Assembly (NCBI GenBank): GCA_030248225.1 | Contig: JASANE010005252.1 | Span: forward strand, 1-64,000 | From: Trileptium ribeirensis | Lineage: Eukaryota > Nematoda > Enoplea > Enoplida > Thoracostomopsidae | Direction: 5' to 3' | DNA: 64,000 bases | Shown: positions 34,743 through 47,201 of the stretch, one piece after another | Numbering within the stretch: position 1 is the first letter of the stretch | Layout: each line of letters opens with the position of its first letter | Translations under genes and position numbers: made by a program | The notes under the pieces: generated by a model | What the model saw: only the letters and a program-made list of their open reading frames with translations | The model's database searches: none | Told to the model about the DNA's origin: nothing

Positions 34743-37061
34743 TATAAGAGTGTTTTACTGGCCGGTCGTCCTTTGATAAGTTTTACCTGTTGTTCCAATA
34801 ATAACATTCGTTCGATATTATTGTAATAGCGTTTTAGTGAATTTGCTGTTCGATGTTGCTTTGAGCGTTGTTAAAGACTCGTTGTAAGACAACGATATCT
34901 TTGTTTAAAGTTGGCGGAATATTTTGTACACACAACGTAGTTACTTATTACAAGCGTACAATGCCGGCAATATTTCAAATTCCAAGCGACAGTGCTCATT
35001 TCCATAGTAAGAAACGGCTAGAATACCGGCCTGACAATTTCGATATGAAACTGTGGCCCCTATAATATCTGGAACTTTGAACAGTTTGTCCATCGTTATA
35101 CGCTGCTAGGTGAAAGTATAAGTTGGCCGCCAAAATTGACCTAGCCCTTCGCTCGCCGAAAGGTGACAACCATTTGCGACAGCGTAGTTTATTTATTAAC
35201 CCTTCAATTGCTCTACTGGCTTCTGCAAACCAGAAGGCTCGTTTTTCCACCTACCCCCTACCCCCACCACGACGATTTTGGCATCCCAACATCGATTTTT
35301 AGCCCCAAAATGTTCATTATTTACAGTTTTCGCAGCTTTTTTAGCCTCGAAAGTGTTCGAAAATACGTTTATTTTGTACAATTGCCCCCCCGTCCAGGCG
35401 GGTCCGTGGACAAGTCAGTACTAGCATGGTGAAAAATGGTCCAAGAGCTGCAACGACACCGACAGTTTGGCGCAACCGTTTTGCTGCACAGGCTCATATT
35501 ATGTTATTAAAATGCAGACGGGGCGAATAGGACAGAAACGTGTCATGACGTGACATAAGAAAAAGGAGAAACAGCTTTTATAAAAACCCGTTAAGTGCTG
35601 TTACAAATACATCAGATAGTGACTGGAATTCCGGCTTCGCCACTTTTGGATATCTGTATGGCGAAACTTTTCCAGTTCCTAGTTAAATTAGCGCTAACAA
35701 ACTAAGCCGTAAGTACAGCAGTATTCTTGGTGTTATTTATATATCATAAAAATAAAATATTTCATGTCTTTATGTTCACTCTGGCACACTTGATTAATTT
35801 TTTAATTTCCCAATAGCCTTTTTTTCCATCTCCACAAAACAGTTTATAAAGCACAGAGAAATAACACTCGTTAATCAAACGCTTATTTATAATTTTGATG
35901 TAGTCTTTAGTCTAGAATTTGTTAGCTAAGCCATTGCCCAACGATTCCTGCAACAAACAACTACTGCCAATTATGTCTTTATCAGGTAATTTTCATATGC
36001 TTGAGAGACAGCAATCTGAAGCAATATTCAATTCATTTTGCCGAAAATTGTTTACAAATTATAGTAATTTGCCACAGAGATACGCTCCTGAGCACCGTTC
36101 AAAAGCAGAGATAGGCAAAAATATACCCATGGCAATACACGTTAAAAACCGGTGGCTGCGAATCTTCAGTACAAATTTACTGGTTTCTCTGCTACAACGT
36201 GTAAAATGAGTGTCGTATTTGCTAAGTGGAGGTATGGTACTATTATAAATTATTATTAAAGGTATTAAATGTCCCCAAGCTATATTAGGGTGCGGGTGCT
36301 GATCTCACATTTCGTGACAGTCGCAGCCAGAGTTGTCGAACAAGCCGTGAAGGGATGGCAGTTCCGACATGGCAACTCTGTTTATCTTCCGAGCAAGCTC
36401 GTATCCATTTTACAGGTGGGTACCCTAGAGCAACATGGCCTTGCATAACCCAATCAGTGAGACAAAGTTCAGTTCTCTAAGTTTCGCGGTGCAGGTCGAT
36501 AAGTTCTCGATTACAGCCAGTAGGATTTTTAATCTTTTTTTACCATTCAGAAGGTGTTCATCTTGCTCTTATAGTAACAAAACAGCCGTTAGCTGTAAAC
36601 ATTCGAATTTTATAAACAACAGTTTTCAAACAAATTATAGATTTTAAGAAAAATTTACGATGTAGACCCTAGTACTTACCGAATTGACTGATTTCCACGT
36701 AAGCACAATTCCATTTATCGTAGCTAGCTATTCCAAAAATCTGACTCAATATAATTGAACGAACGTTCAATTAATTGAAAAACCCTAACATTTCGGTTTT
36801 GTTACCGAAATTTAGCAATTATAATTTCAAGCAGTGCCAGAAGGGTAAGGACGTGCCAAATGCATCAATAACCCAATGTGTTTAATCGGTTAAATTAACT
36901 CACATTCCCATCGCTCACCCTTAACAAACAAGATGCTCGTTAACACTTTATTTCACCTTACAGTGGCATAAGACCAGCTTCCGGTTCTGGCAAACAATCA
37001 CAGTTCCGGTACCGGTTACATCCTGAAATGAATACATTTCCATATAAATTATGCAACTTAC

Positions 37062-37196
37062 CGTTTCGTGAACGATTCGACAAAAGAAATCGTCTTCGGT
37101 TAGAATTAAAATCACAACAAGCGCAAGATAAACGTGATGCTCACTCGTTGCAAGGTCACGTTTGTCGACGTATAGTACTTTCAATAATGGCAGTAG
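37062..37196 (-). CDS. DYM: Dymeclin exon H
   Basis: 45 codons, phase 0 at both ends: LLPLLKVLYVDKRDL, then EHHVYLALVVILILTEDDFF. These match dymeclin VLPILEILYHVEER and [20 protein letters not shown]. Acceptor GTTATTGCAG, donor ACG|GTAAGT, the consensus donor. Confidence 0.97.
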
Positions 37197-39794
37197 CTGC
37201 AATAACAAGACGCTTTGGCTACGTGAGTCCGCTCGTAACAAAACTTTCATGATATGCCTGAGATACTGGTGTGAAGACAAATGAAGATATTAGTGAAGAC
37301 TCGATAAAACAAAGTAGTTACAACATGAACGACAACTAATCACACAATAATGTATCAGAAATAATATTTTTGTATCACGCATTTTTACGAGCAGTAAATG
37401 ACCCACAGCCATGCAACGCCGATTCAAATATCGTTAAACACTGGCCTGTCCAGAGCCTTCCGAAAAGTAAAGGGAAGTTTTGGATCACCTATGTTCGTTG
37501 TGGGCTGGGGGAGTAATTTCGAAGTTTGGAAGGAGACAAAGCTTTGCACTATATGCTAAATAATTTCCTGTATTTTTACTATCGCATAAAAAGTTTCAGG
37601 CTACAAAACAGTGTTTTACATTACAAATAGTAATATTTAATACTTAAAAATATTTAGTATACCGTAAACATAATTTTAAAGACATTATAATTATTCATAG
37701 TTTTAGTTAAGGAAGGAGCGGTTTCCGGAGACCGAGAGGGAGACGAACATAGATGATTTTGATAGCAGGGGAGAACCAACCTACACCTCCCCGCGCTGGA
37801 CAGACCCGAAACATCAAACGGGGCTATATAATATTATGTAACGATGGAAAATCAACACCAAGTTTTCCACAAGATCTGCCAACCCATAGTACTCACAAAG
37901 GTAGTAACTGGTCACCCTCTAACAGGCGGCGAGCAAAACGAACTGAGTGCCACAACTCAGCGCTCAGTGAGTATTCTGAAGTGCGATCTTAGGCACTTTT
38001 AAAGAATTATGAAAGCAATAATACATCAGCAATGCATTAAGGGCAAAGCTACCATCACTTTCAGCACAATTCAAAACCACTGGACAAGTTATTCCTTCCC
38101 TGGTGATAAAACGTTAGATACTATTAAAATTAATTATAACAACATCACTGTAATATCCATACTAACCCTTCAGATGAAAATAAATAAAAAACACATAATT
38201 TGCTTCCTTTGCTGACAAAAGTTTCCACTTACCACAATACGGCGGCGAGGAGTAACAAGACAAGAAATTTCTGCTTAATGCAATTAAACCAGCATATTTA
38301 AGGGATCAAATTAATCATTTTACGTTCTTGTTGTATCTGAAATATTTGCTGATACGCCGTAAACGGGTACTCTGATAAAAAGCTGTTAAATGCGTGTACT
38401 AATCCATGAGAAAATTACTGCAGTAAGTTTTCTTGATGAGTCGTCTCTGAGAAGCAGTATAACCTAAAACGCCGAGAAGCCCCAACCAGCAGAAATCATT
38501 TAAAATTGGTAACCATTTCGTACAAGTTTGTGCGACCCATCAACACACTGATTAGTTATGTGTAAAATGCAAAAAATTATTGACAAACAAAGATATAAAT
38601 AAATTGGACGTTATAAACAGGGTGACTATACACAAAATCGTATTCACTTTGAAGCTTGAATCATATCAATCGTTAAAAAGTTTTAGTTAGTAAACAATTT
38701 TAAACAGATTTTCCAAGAAAATTTAGAATCAGACCATATCACGATTATCTGTGACAAAAGATATAATCGGGCTTGTCCTATATTATATTGTTCAACATAA
38801 TCCACCACTACATGCGGATAAAAAGTATGTGCCTCAATGGGGCTCGGCTGAGTCACAGATTTCTGGCGAGAAAATAAGATTTCATTTAGAAATATTAAAT
38901 GCTGTTCATTGCTTTTGCTTACCCGCTAAAATATTATATCTGCGTTTCAATTTGTAACAATTATTGCTCGTAGCGTGTCAGCTAGTACGCCCACAGTCAT
39001 ACAACACGGACAAACAATGTCACGTGTTTTCTGATATACAGTCACAGATAAAAGAACCGACATGGAAGAACGCTATTTCGATTGGACGCAGTGGACGCAA
39101 TTTCGTCTGGACGCACTGACCGCGGCCTGACGAAATCACGCCCGTCGGTGCCCGTATATTGCGCACTAATTTTGTTCTTAACTGTACTATTCCTAAACAA
39201 AAATAACACATATTTACAAACGTCACTCCGCAATTTTTGGCACAAATTATTTTCTTCTTTAGATCTACATGTGCGAGATACATGAGTCTTTTGTAGGAGA
39301 AACCTCGACAGTCTATCACATAACATTGGTGAAAAGTCTGCGAAATTCCAAGGCTATCTTTGCTCGGCAAAAACACAAATATCATAGCAAATTTGAATAG
39401 GATTGTATATATGAACGCACACATTACCCACCAGAAAGGCCACTGTTCGGTGGCTCTAACGGTGACCGCCATATTTATAGCTTGTGCTGTATGTTCTTAC
39501 ACAGTTTTATCATGGTGTTATTAACAGTTAAAGTAAGTCTCGAAAATTATACAAAAACGTCTGCAAGTCACGGAGCAACAATATTATGCTTAAATATTAA
39601 TCAGATACCCTGACAGTAAAATAAATTCCGTGTTAGCAATATGAGATTTGGTTAATCGAATAAAAGCGGACTTATAAGCTAAAATGTGTGTCGTATTGGT
39701 GACAACTTCTCACATATTGGCTACATTTGTTATAGCACAGCACACTACTCGGAATTGGTCTAAGTGTAATGTACTACGCTTTCCGAGAACATAC
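37197..39794 (-). other. DYM intron G/H
   Basis: Phase 0, 2.6 kb. Apart from the MITE at 39037-39186 nothing is recognised. Confidence 0.6.
39037..39186. mobile_element. Small Tc1/mariner-type MITE
   Basis: TACAGTCACAGATAAAAGAA at the left and TTTTGTTCTTAACTGTA at the right form an inverted repeat beginning and ending with TA. 150 bp. The interior GGACGCAATTTCGTCTGGAC resembles the fragment near 30.9-31.1 kb. Confidence 0.7.
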
Positions 39795-40009
39795 CATGGT
39801 GTCGATGTTAACACGCGACAGCACGTAGTTTCGAAATCCGGAATTGTGATGAATGACAAGATACGCCAAAAACATCGCTTCGTGATCTTCGGCACATCGA
39901 TGTGACAAAATTTGATAGATTCGAGCATAGTCTAATTTGAATAGTGTCGCTCGAAGTTGCTGACTGCTGACGCCTGTTGCTGAAGGCGCTGAGTAGACGT
40001 TTGAGTTTT
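39795..40009 (-). CDS. DYM: Dymeclin exon G
   Basis: Starts with two bases that complete a Glu codon split with exon F. Encodes NSNVYSAPS, then FKLDYARIYQIL, AMFLAYLVIHHNSGFRNYV and LSRVNIDTM. This matches dymeclin FQINFNSLYTAL, LLLYTLLHQNSNIRTYM and LARTDMENL. Acceptor TTGTTTTTAG, donor ATG|GTATGT (phase 0). Confidence 0.95.
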
Positions 40010-41273
40010 CTAAAAACAACAACGCCATCAAGATATATTAAATAACCGGGGGTTTTAAAAGCTGAAAGGGGCTGAACCCTCACTGGATACGCGTCGCTAC
40101 TAACAGATACCTCCGCCTTGTTGCTGATTCCTAAATTTTCGCTTTTGTCCACTATTTTTGTTAAATTTATACGGTACCACAAGCTGGTGTATTGCTAAGT
40201 TCAGATGTCTAACTAAATATTATAATAATGGATTTAATTCGCGCATCCTTATATTAATGCCTTTCATTCTGTACGTTTTTTGCTGTTCTCTGTACTTGGG
40301 TGCGTTGCATTAGTTGTACACGGAATATTACAGCTTTCGAAGTCAATTTTTGTCAATTTCCCATACGAAAATGTTCTACGATTGTTAATCGAAAGCCAGC
40401 AGTTTTTGCTCGATCGCCTACCTGACACAGATCTAGATCGTATACTTGTACAATGCGCATTAGCATGAGTAAAAGCAGCATGAAAATGGATTCATTGTCG
40501 AGGAAAATTTGGCGCGGAATTCAGATATAGTAGGTTCTTGAATATTTGATTACAAAATTATAATTTAATTTTTCGCTTTTAATTTTTACGTTCAAACGTT
40601 ATATTATGCTTAAGCGACAAGATTCATTATATTATGTATTTGGTTTATCTAATAAATCTAATTTGTATCTAATGATCACCAATTGGTTGAATATAACTAA
40701 AAAAATTTATTAAGCATATTGACTTTTGGGAATGTCACATGGGTTACATCTGAAATGCAACATGTCGTGAACATTTTGAATACCAATATCGATATTTAGA
40801 TCAAACCAATGCATAGTGGCGTCCGCTATTCTTGTTCTTACTTAGAAACAAACACTAGTATATTCTGAATATGAGCTTATTGACATTCCGCATTATTATA
40901 ATTTTTCGGTTTTTCCTGGACAAATTCGGATTTTTGAACGATCATCGAAACTCGGACCAGTGTTTTGTGCTGGAGCTTTCTATATACCGGGCTCTGATAC
41001 TGCATATGTAGAGTATATTATACAACGATAATTTCAAATGTTGAGTGACTTTCTCCCTGGTCACAGACAGCCACCCACCATATTGGGAGTCAGAGATGAG
41101 CATTGCTCGTCTGACCTCTATTTGCAGCGGTCAAAAAAACCCCAGAAGCGGACTAAAAACTCCAGAATAGCGTATTATGAAAAAAATAAAAGCAAATAAT
41201 TTTCCGCTAAACCGTCACTAAGTAGATATAAAAATAATTTGCAATAGTACGTGAAAAAGGTGTTTAACTCTCT

Positions 41274-41650
41274 AGCCTGTCTACAGTTGGGGGGGGGGTG
41301 GGGTGGGGGGGTGGGGTGGGGTGGGACCCCCAACTTTCCAAATGTTCCCACATGTCCGCCCCCCCACTCGGCCGAAATCCCCATGTTCAACTAATTTCAA
41401 AAAATTTTTGTCTGAAAATTCATGTTTTTTGTTTGCAAATTGTTTTTAAACATTAATTAGCACTATTTATAATGCCAAAATATCGTTTTAGCTTGAAAAT
41501 ACATTTACAATAATAAAAATGTATGAAAATATGGAGATATTTAGTATTTTTAAACAAAGTTTATCCCCACTTTTAATTTTCCCCCGAGAATGAACATGGG
41601 CCCCCGAAGTTTCCCCCCTCCCACTTTTCGGAGGGCAGCGGACAGGCCAG
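41274..41650. mobile_element. MITE with long G/C tracts at its ends
   Basis: AGCCTGTCTACAG at the left and CAGCGGACAGGCC at the right are inverted. The left part carries a 40-bp G-rich block (about 41289-41325, runs of 4-10 G broken by T), and the right part has C-rich blocks (CCCCCGAAGTTTCCCCCC). The middle is AT-rich. About 377 bp, non-coding. Confidence 0.55.
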
Positions 41651-42106
41651 ACTATTAGGCGATTTTTATTAACTATGCACGAACGGTTTGCTTTTATTAC
41701 TTTCCGTAGCATTGTATATAATCCTAACATTTTCAAATATAATAGAAGTTCAAAAACTGAGAGCAACCACCGGATGCGACTGAGTATATTCGTCTAACTC
41801 GCATTCTAAGCAGTTACTGCTTGTTCCAATTTCGAACTGAAGTAATCAATGACCAAGGACAACAAATAGTAATGTCAGATAAAACCTAAGGACTAAATCG
41901 CTATAACTATTTTAAGGCAGACATACTACAAACAACTGATAACTGACCGCTATCAATAACCAACTACGGTCCTTGACAAAAAATTACATACCAACCAAAT
42001 AGTGGGCAAATCATTAATTTTTTGAATGTACCATGTAAATTTCAGCCACTTGCTGCGACGCAAACTGTATAAATCTAGCACGGTACCTGATGCAAATTTA
42101 CTTAAT

Positions 42107-42520
42107 CTGGGTTCTCCTAAGTGGGGCTGGTATTTTTCTTTGTCTAATAGTGAAAAAGGATGCCCCGTTTGGGTGATATGACAAAATTTTTGCCTTCGTG
42201 CAGTAAAAACACACCAGTTGACATAAAAACATGACAAAACTTTTTACAAAAATTCTTTTTGAAGGTAAAAATTTGCTTGATTTCACCAAAAATTGGTTGA
42301 GAATTTGAAGGACATGTCATATATTAAATTTGGGAAATTTTGATATTTCGACCGAAATTTAGGAAATTTTGGCAACCCACACTTCGCCGCTCCTCCTAGT
42401 TCAAGACAGGAGGGCCCTGTTAACGCAACCACCCTGGCAAAACCCGGTAACCCCCAAAATCCGAACCAGGGGCCCCAGCTTATACATCCTGGCAAAATTT
42501 TTAGCAAATGAAGAAGCCAG
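42107..42520. mobile_element. MITE, 5-bp target-duplication family, copy 4
   Basis: The ends CTGGGTTCTCCTAAGTGGGG and TAGCAAATGAAGAAGCCAG are inverted relatives of the family termini. The interior holds GGAGGGCCCTGTT and CCCTGGCAAAACCCGG-type blocks. No matching target duplication was found. 414 bp. Confidence 0.7.
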
Positions 42521-42697
42521 ACGATAAAGTAGTATTGAACTGGATTGTGAAATTTGTCTCATGGAACTTCAACTCAAAATTTTATTATAATACAGAATAC
42601 TGACGCACTATTTCGATCCCTATATCCCAAGAGCAAACTGTGGATGGACGGAGCCTATTAATCATGGCGATGTTCATACATCTTTCTAAACCAATAC

Positions 42698-42928
42698 CTT
42701 GAGAATTTGCAAAAGTCGAAAGTGAATTGCGAAATGGATTGTTGCCACCACGAACCATAGTAACATCAGCAGTTGTGTCTTGGCCAGCTTCGCTTGAATC
42801 CGGCTGCGGTACAGCGTTTTGCGAAACAAACAACAAGAGAAGACGAAGTGACTGAGAGGCTATTGCTGACTTAATGCGTTCCGTTACAGCGCTGGATTCA
42901 TCACTGGTCAACACGTTCACAACAGTAG
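42698..42928 (-). CDS. DYM: Dymeclin exon F
   Basis: Encodes TVVNVLTSDESS, then IASQSLRLLLLFVSQN and NNPFRNSLSTFANSQ. This matches dymeclin ELSSPLANQSLLLLLVL and PNPYRQAIMSFKNTQ. Between them lies a 20-residue Glu/Asp/Thr-rich insert. Acceptor ATTTATTTAG (phase 1), donor CAAG|GTATTG (phase 1). Confidence 0.93.
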
Positions 42929-43808
42929 CTAAATAAATATTAATTAAGACGCAAATACACTCCAAATTAACATTTTAGCGAGCAAAGAGCAGGAAGCTGA
43001 AAAGTATCAAGCATATTTGCTACCGCGTATTGTAGAATATTTCAACCTTGTAATATTAAAAATGTGGCAAATTTTAACTATTTTTGGTGTTGAAATTGAC
43101 CAAATCATCCTCAGGTACAGTGCCGCAGTGCCTATCATCCACCCAATATGAGATTAAAACAATTAAACCAACGTATTTCAATGGGTTAAATACATATCGT
43201 CCATCTCAAAAAGCAAAAACTTGTTTTGTAATAACTTTGAAAATTTCACATTTAAGGGGGTATTTTTAAAATTTTTGGCTCATAGCTCGAAAACGGCGGC
43301 TCTGACAACAATGCAGACAGTAGTGCTGTAGTTCTCGAAGAAAGGACACTGTATGGTGGTAATTTTTTTCCATGCCTCTGGCAAGAGTTATAACCTAAAA
43401 TGCTGGCAAAAAATCAGAAAGACTCCGAGAAAGCGGGTATTTTCTTTCACCGAGTAATGTATAATTTAATAATGTTATTTGTAAATTGCAATATGGTAAG
43501 TGAATAATGCTATAATAAAAATACAACATAATACAATAAAAACAGATGATCGGATAGTTTCTTGCAAAATGGAATAATTTTACAGTGAATCTTGTGCAGA
43601 ATATTATAAAAATGGGCCTTCCTTTCGCCCTACTACACTAGTAGACACTATAAACAGGACGAATAATCTGGCTGTTTAACTGAAAACTATTTCATACAAA
43701 AGCTCGAAGTCGAGGAAAAATTTGTACAATACCAATATCAAATCATTGGTTTATGATTTTTTGAGGAGAAAACGAAGAAAAATATTACTATGAAGAAAAA
43801 ATGCAAAC
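42929..43808 (-). other. DYM intron E/F
   Basis: Phase 1, 880 bp. No exon, MITE or tandem array was recognised. Confidence 0.5.
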
Positions 43809-43918
43809 TTGTTAAGCTTTGTACGAATCCAACGTTAGATCTGAGACGATCGGCAGGATCACAACATGCCAGATAATTCGATATTAGCGTGCGAGTTAGC
43901 GATGAAATCAAACTCGAG
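43809..43918 (-). CDS. DYM: Dymeclin exon E, 3' limit uncertain
   Basis: Begins with one base completing a Cys codon split with exon D, then SSLISSLTRTLISNYLACC, matching dymeclin CLPYTSKLVKTLLYNFIRQ. It continues RSNVGFVQSL towards the weakly conserved GLASGVATGL region. The donor ACAA|GTTTGC is weak. I chose it because it alone gives the phase-1 junction that exon F needs. An extra small exon between E and F remains possible. Confidence 0.75.
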
Positions 43919-44056
43919 CTGAAATCAAACGGTATCATCAAGGTAATATTTCCTTTTTTTCAAAACGGAATTTATATCGGTAATTGAAATGAAAAATGCG
44001 GTCACCGACAATTCCAAATATAACATCAAAACATTGCGTGATCTAGTTACTACAGT

Positions 44057-44590
44057 GCTGGCTTATCCAAAGTAATGAAGTTGTAATTTTTAGGTCCCCC
44101 TGGCAGTATTGCATGTTGTGGCAAATTTCTGCCTCTATTAAAATTTTTGCTCACGGCCACCAGTACAAACCTCCATAGTTTTGACATAAAAGTTTACAAA
44201 ATTTTTTACAAAAAGCAATTTCTTTCAGTTACAAATTTGATTAATTGAAGTTAAAATTGCTTGAAAATCTGTTTTTAAGCTCAACAATTGTTTCTTCGGG
44301 CACTTATTAATAATTATAGCGTTTTTCGCGAAAAACATTAAATTTTGAATATTTTTAAATTTTGAAGCAAGTCAGGGTCACCTCCTGGTTCAACGCGGTG
44401 CACCCAGGTCATGCCCTCTTCCGAAATTACTATCAGCGAATGAAAAAGCAGCAGTGTAAAATTATCCAACATGTCACAAATAATGAGAGAAAGCAGGGAC
44501 CTAGCTAAGATTTCGAAAAAGGGAGAGGGATACAGCCAGACTGACGTCGGCGAAAAATGGGTCCAAGGTGGGCCCAAAAAATTTTATTTC
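44057..44590. repeat. Probable diverged copy of the 5-bp-duplication MITE family
   Basis: It starts CTGGCTTATCCAAAGTAATG and includes CCCCCTGGCAGTATTGCATG, the AT-rich middle of the family (TTTACAAAATTTTTTACAAA) and a GGTTCAACGCGGTGCACC block. The right end was not clearly found. Confidence 0.45.
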
Positions 44591-44599
44591 ATGCACACA

Positions 44600-45733
44600 G
44601 TTACATAGTAACGAAAATGTTCTATAGACAATTTTTAGTACAAATAATATATTTTTGTGTTTAAGATTATGCGAATTTTTGGGGTAAATTCCTAAGCTTT
44701 AGATTACATTTCTGATGTAATTAATCGTTAATTTCAACGACATGACAAAGATCAAGAAATTTGGGCGACTGAAAAGGAGTTGTCTAGACCTCCAGATAGA
44801 CGTGGCGCCGCCCTTACCAGAAATCTAGAAAACGCCACGAAACTAACCAATCTCATTGTGATTTACGTGCTAAATTGTATAATAAATATTACACTTTGCA
44901 AAAAAATAGAACTTCCGTTACACAACACGACAGCAACGTACTGTAAGTCGCAAACATGATGTTTTAGCTTGTAAGAAATAGACTTCAGTCAAGTTTCTTC
45001 CATTACAGTTACGGTATGATATTAATTTAAGTTCGGCGCCATTGATTTATGCGTCAAACAGCCTTTTTAAAGCATAACATCAAATCAATATGCGATCCAA
45101 TTTAGGGTGTGTAAACGATTGGCTAGTGTCATCCATAGCTTCATATTACTAAAAGGAAAATTGCCCTTGACGGACGACGAAAAAGAAACCCCCGGAAGTT
45201 TGGAAAAATGCTTTGGTTAATTTGGACTTTATGCATTTTGGAAAAATGTTTTTAAACAAAACGCAGTCGCTAAAATGGCCGTATACTATCCTATACGTAG
45301 CTGAAACCCCTAGTGTGTACCTGTCTTGTGGAAAATTTTATTCGTAATGTTTTAATCACATATCCAGTAGCTAAAATCACCTCTGGACAAGGCTGGGAAA
45401 ATCAAACCCCTGCTATCTCCCTTTTGTTAAATTCAGATATTTTCAAAGGCGATAACCATTTTAATAATACATTCAGTCACTAAAATAATCCCGGAAGGTT
45501 ACGGTAAGTCTAGAGTACTGCTTCAGGCATTTTTTGTTACACTGACGTCATGCGTAACATAGGTTTTAACTAAGTAGTCAAAAGCCATGTAATAGTGATT
45601 TCAAACTACAGAAAGTATTACTGTAACAGACTTTGAAGTGATTTGTTCGGCTACACAAAGGTCTATGCCGGTGCTTTGCTAAACCGTTTTATGATTAAAA
45701 TAGGTAAACTTAAACACCTACTAACTAACCTAC
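44600..45733. other. DYM intron D/E, nothing recognised
   Basis: AT-rich intronic DNA with short open frames only. Confidence 0.4.
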
Positions 45734-45871
45734 CATCGACCAAACATAGCTGAATCGAGCAACTGGGATCTCGCTAAAACACCATCACCCGACTGATCGA
45801 TGTACAGTTGTACAGAGAGCATTGCAATAACACAGTTAATAGCTTCCAAATAAGTATTCAGAGTCAGATCG
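45734..45871 (-). CDS. DYM: Dymeclin exon D
   Basis: After one base completing an Asn codon: DLTLNTYLEAINCVIAMLSV, then QLYIDQSGDGVLARSQLLDS. It matches dymeclin DITYEISVEAISTMVVFLSC and QLFHKEVLRQSI. Acceptor AAATTTTAG, donor ATG|GTAGGT (phase 2). Confidence 0.95.
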
Positions 45872-46163
45872 CTAAAATTGTAAAATTAAATTATAAAATA
45901 CGTTGTAATCTTGAAGAAAATTAAGCAAACTGATTTTGTGAACGTTTTGCCAAATCAAGCAACAACATATATTTCTCGTACTTAAAAATAATGATACTAA
46001 TTATTATGAAGTACCCCCGAACAGACAATAATTGTTGAATTTCGGACACGTATGACCATCACCAGAAATAAAAATGACAGCATAAGAGGGTCACAAGAGA
46101 AATGAGTGAGAGGTATTGTAGTTGTAAAATAAATGCTTTTTTTAACTGAAATAAAATTTTGTC

Positions 46164-46220
46164 GGTAAAGTTCGTTCAAAATATAGGTAAAGTTCGTGCA
46201 AAATATAGGTAAAGTTCGTT
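46164..46220. repeat. 22-bp tandem repeat, three units
   Basis: GGTAAAGTTCGTTCAAAATA and close variants start at 46164, 46186 and 46208. Confidence 0.85.
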
Positions 46221-46244
46221 TTTTCAAAAAAAGTTTAGTTATTA

Positions 46245-47170
46245 CCTATTCTCGGCTTCATCGCGTGCGATTCATCTAATTGGACGGATCGAGGCGAAGG
46301 CGACCGAAGCGTTTTTATTTTCTGTCCAAAAAAGTCGATGTCCGTTCGTGCGTTCGTCGCGATGAATCTCCAGAGCCACTAAACCGATTTCAAAAAACTT
46401 TCTTTTGTTTCATAGCTTAACATCTGGGAATGTGCACCTGATATATGGGGTTTCAAAATTTTGTATAATGAATTAGCTATAAGCTAATTAGTTGCCTGTA
46501 ATCAGCTAATTAAGGCACTTTTGGTTATATCTCCCTAAATACTTGGAATAGAATCGTTTTGTTTTGACCAATATAGGGTTTTCGGGGGCAAAAAACGCAA
46601 ATATGATACTTTTAGACTCATATGATCATTATCTTGCCAATTAATAAATTATGCTAATTGGATTAAGTTATAATAATTAAGAATCCATGTGTTGTGAAGT
46701 AGAAAGTCCAAGTAAAAGTGGGTATGTTCATAATGGGAACCCCTCGCTACGCTCAAAAATATGTATTTCCACTACGACTTGTAATACTCATGTTTTAACG
46801 TCTAAGATTTACTTGTTTATTTTTAACGTTGCTCCGTTTCACGGTCTGCAAACTCCCAAAACGTGGCATGATTTACAATGCACAACAATATTAATTATTC
46901 AACTCGGAGTGAGTGAAACGAGCGAAGAATTCTTACTAGCCGTGACAGTGGTTAAATTTGAAAATGAACCGCTATTGGGGTTTTTAAAGTGACACGCATA
47001 ACTCACATTTGGCAGAGTCGCGCGATAGCTCATTTTGAAAGCTTAAAATCTGTATTTCTGCCCTTTTGGTGGGCCCAAAGTCCGATTCTAACATCTTGGA
47101 CTCATTTTGTAGAGCAAGTAAGGCTCTATAAGACTGTATATAGGTGTCTCATGAGTAACGTCCCAACTTC
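46245..47170. repeat. Dispersed repeat DNA related to 17.8-18.5 kb and 61.2 kb
   Basis: 46890-47170 shares GAGTGAGTGAAACGAGC, GAAGAATTCTTACTAGCC, CACGCATAACTCA and CTCATTTTG words with the reverse strand of 18220-18500. 46290-46330 (GGCGAAGGCGACCGAAGCG) resembles 61239-61260 (GGCGAGCGAAGCGACCGGAG). No coding domain was recognised in the overlapping open frames. Confidence 0.45.
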
Positions 47171-47201
47171 AAACTATTAATGAAACTGACATAATGTACT
47201 T

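Larger units (their letters stand above)
32304..37061 (-). other. DYM intron H/I
   Basis: Phase 0, 4.8 kb. Contains the TCGA-rich MITE (32820-33065), a GC-rich repeat fragment near 34.4 kb and the palindromic MITE at 34599-34742. The stretches 33.07-34.38 kb and 34.75-37.06 kb hold nothing recognisable. Confidence 0.6.
40010..42697 (-). other. DYM intron F/G
   Basis: Phase 1, 2.7 kb. Contains a G-tract-ended element (41274-41650) and a 5-bp-duplication-family MITE (42107-42520). The stretch 40.0-41.27 kb holds nothing recognisable. Confidence 0.6.

Noticed and set aside
34447..34776. 109-codon plus-strand open frame
   Set aside because: It is composed of a GC-rich MITE fragment followed by a different palindromic MITE.
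39808..40182. 124-codon minus-strand open frame
   Set aside because: It is a shadow of dymeclin exon G in another frame, extended through the intron.
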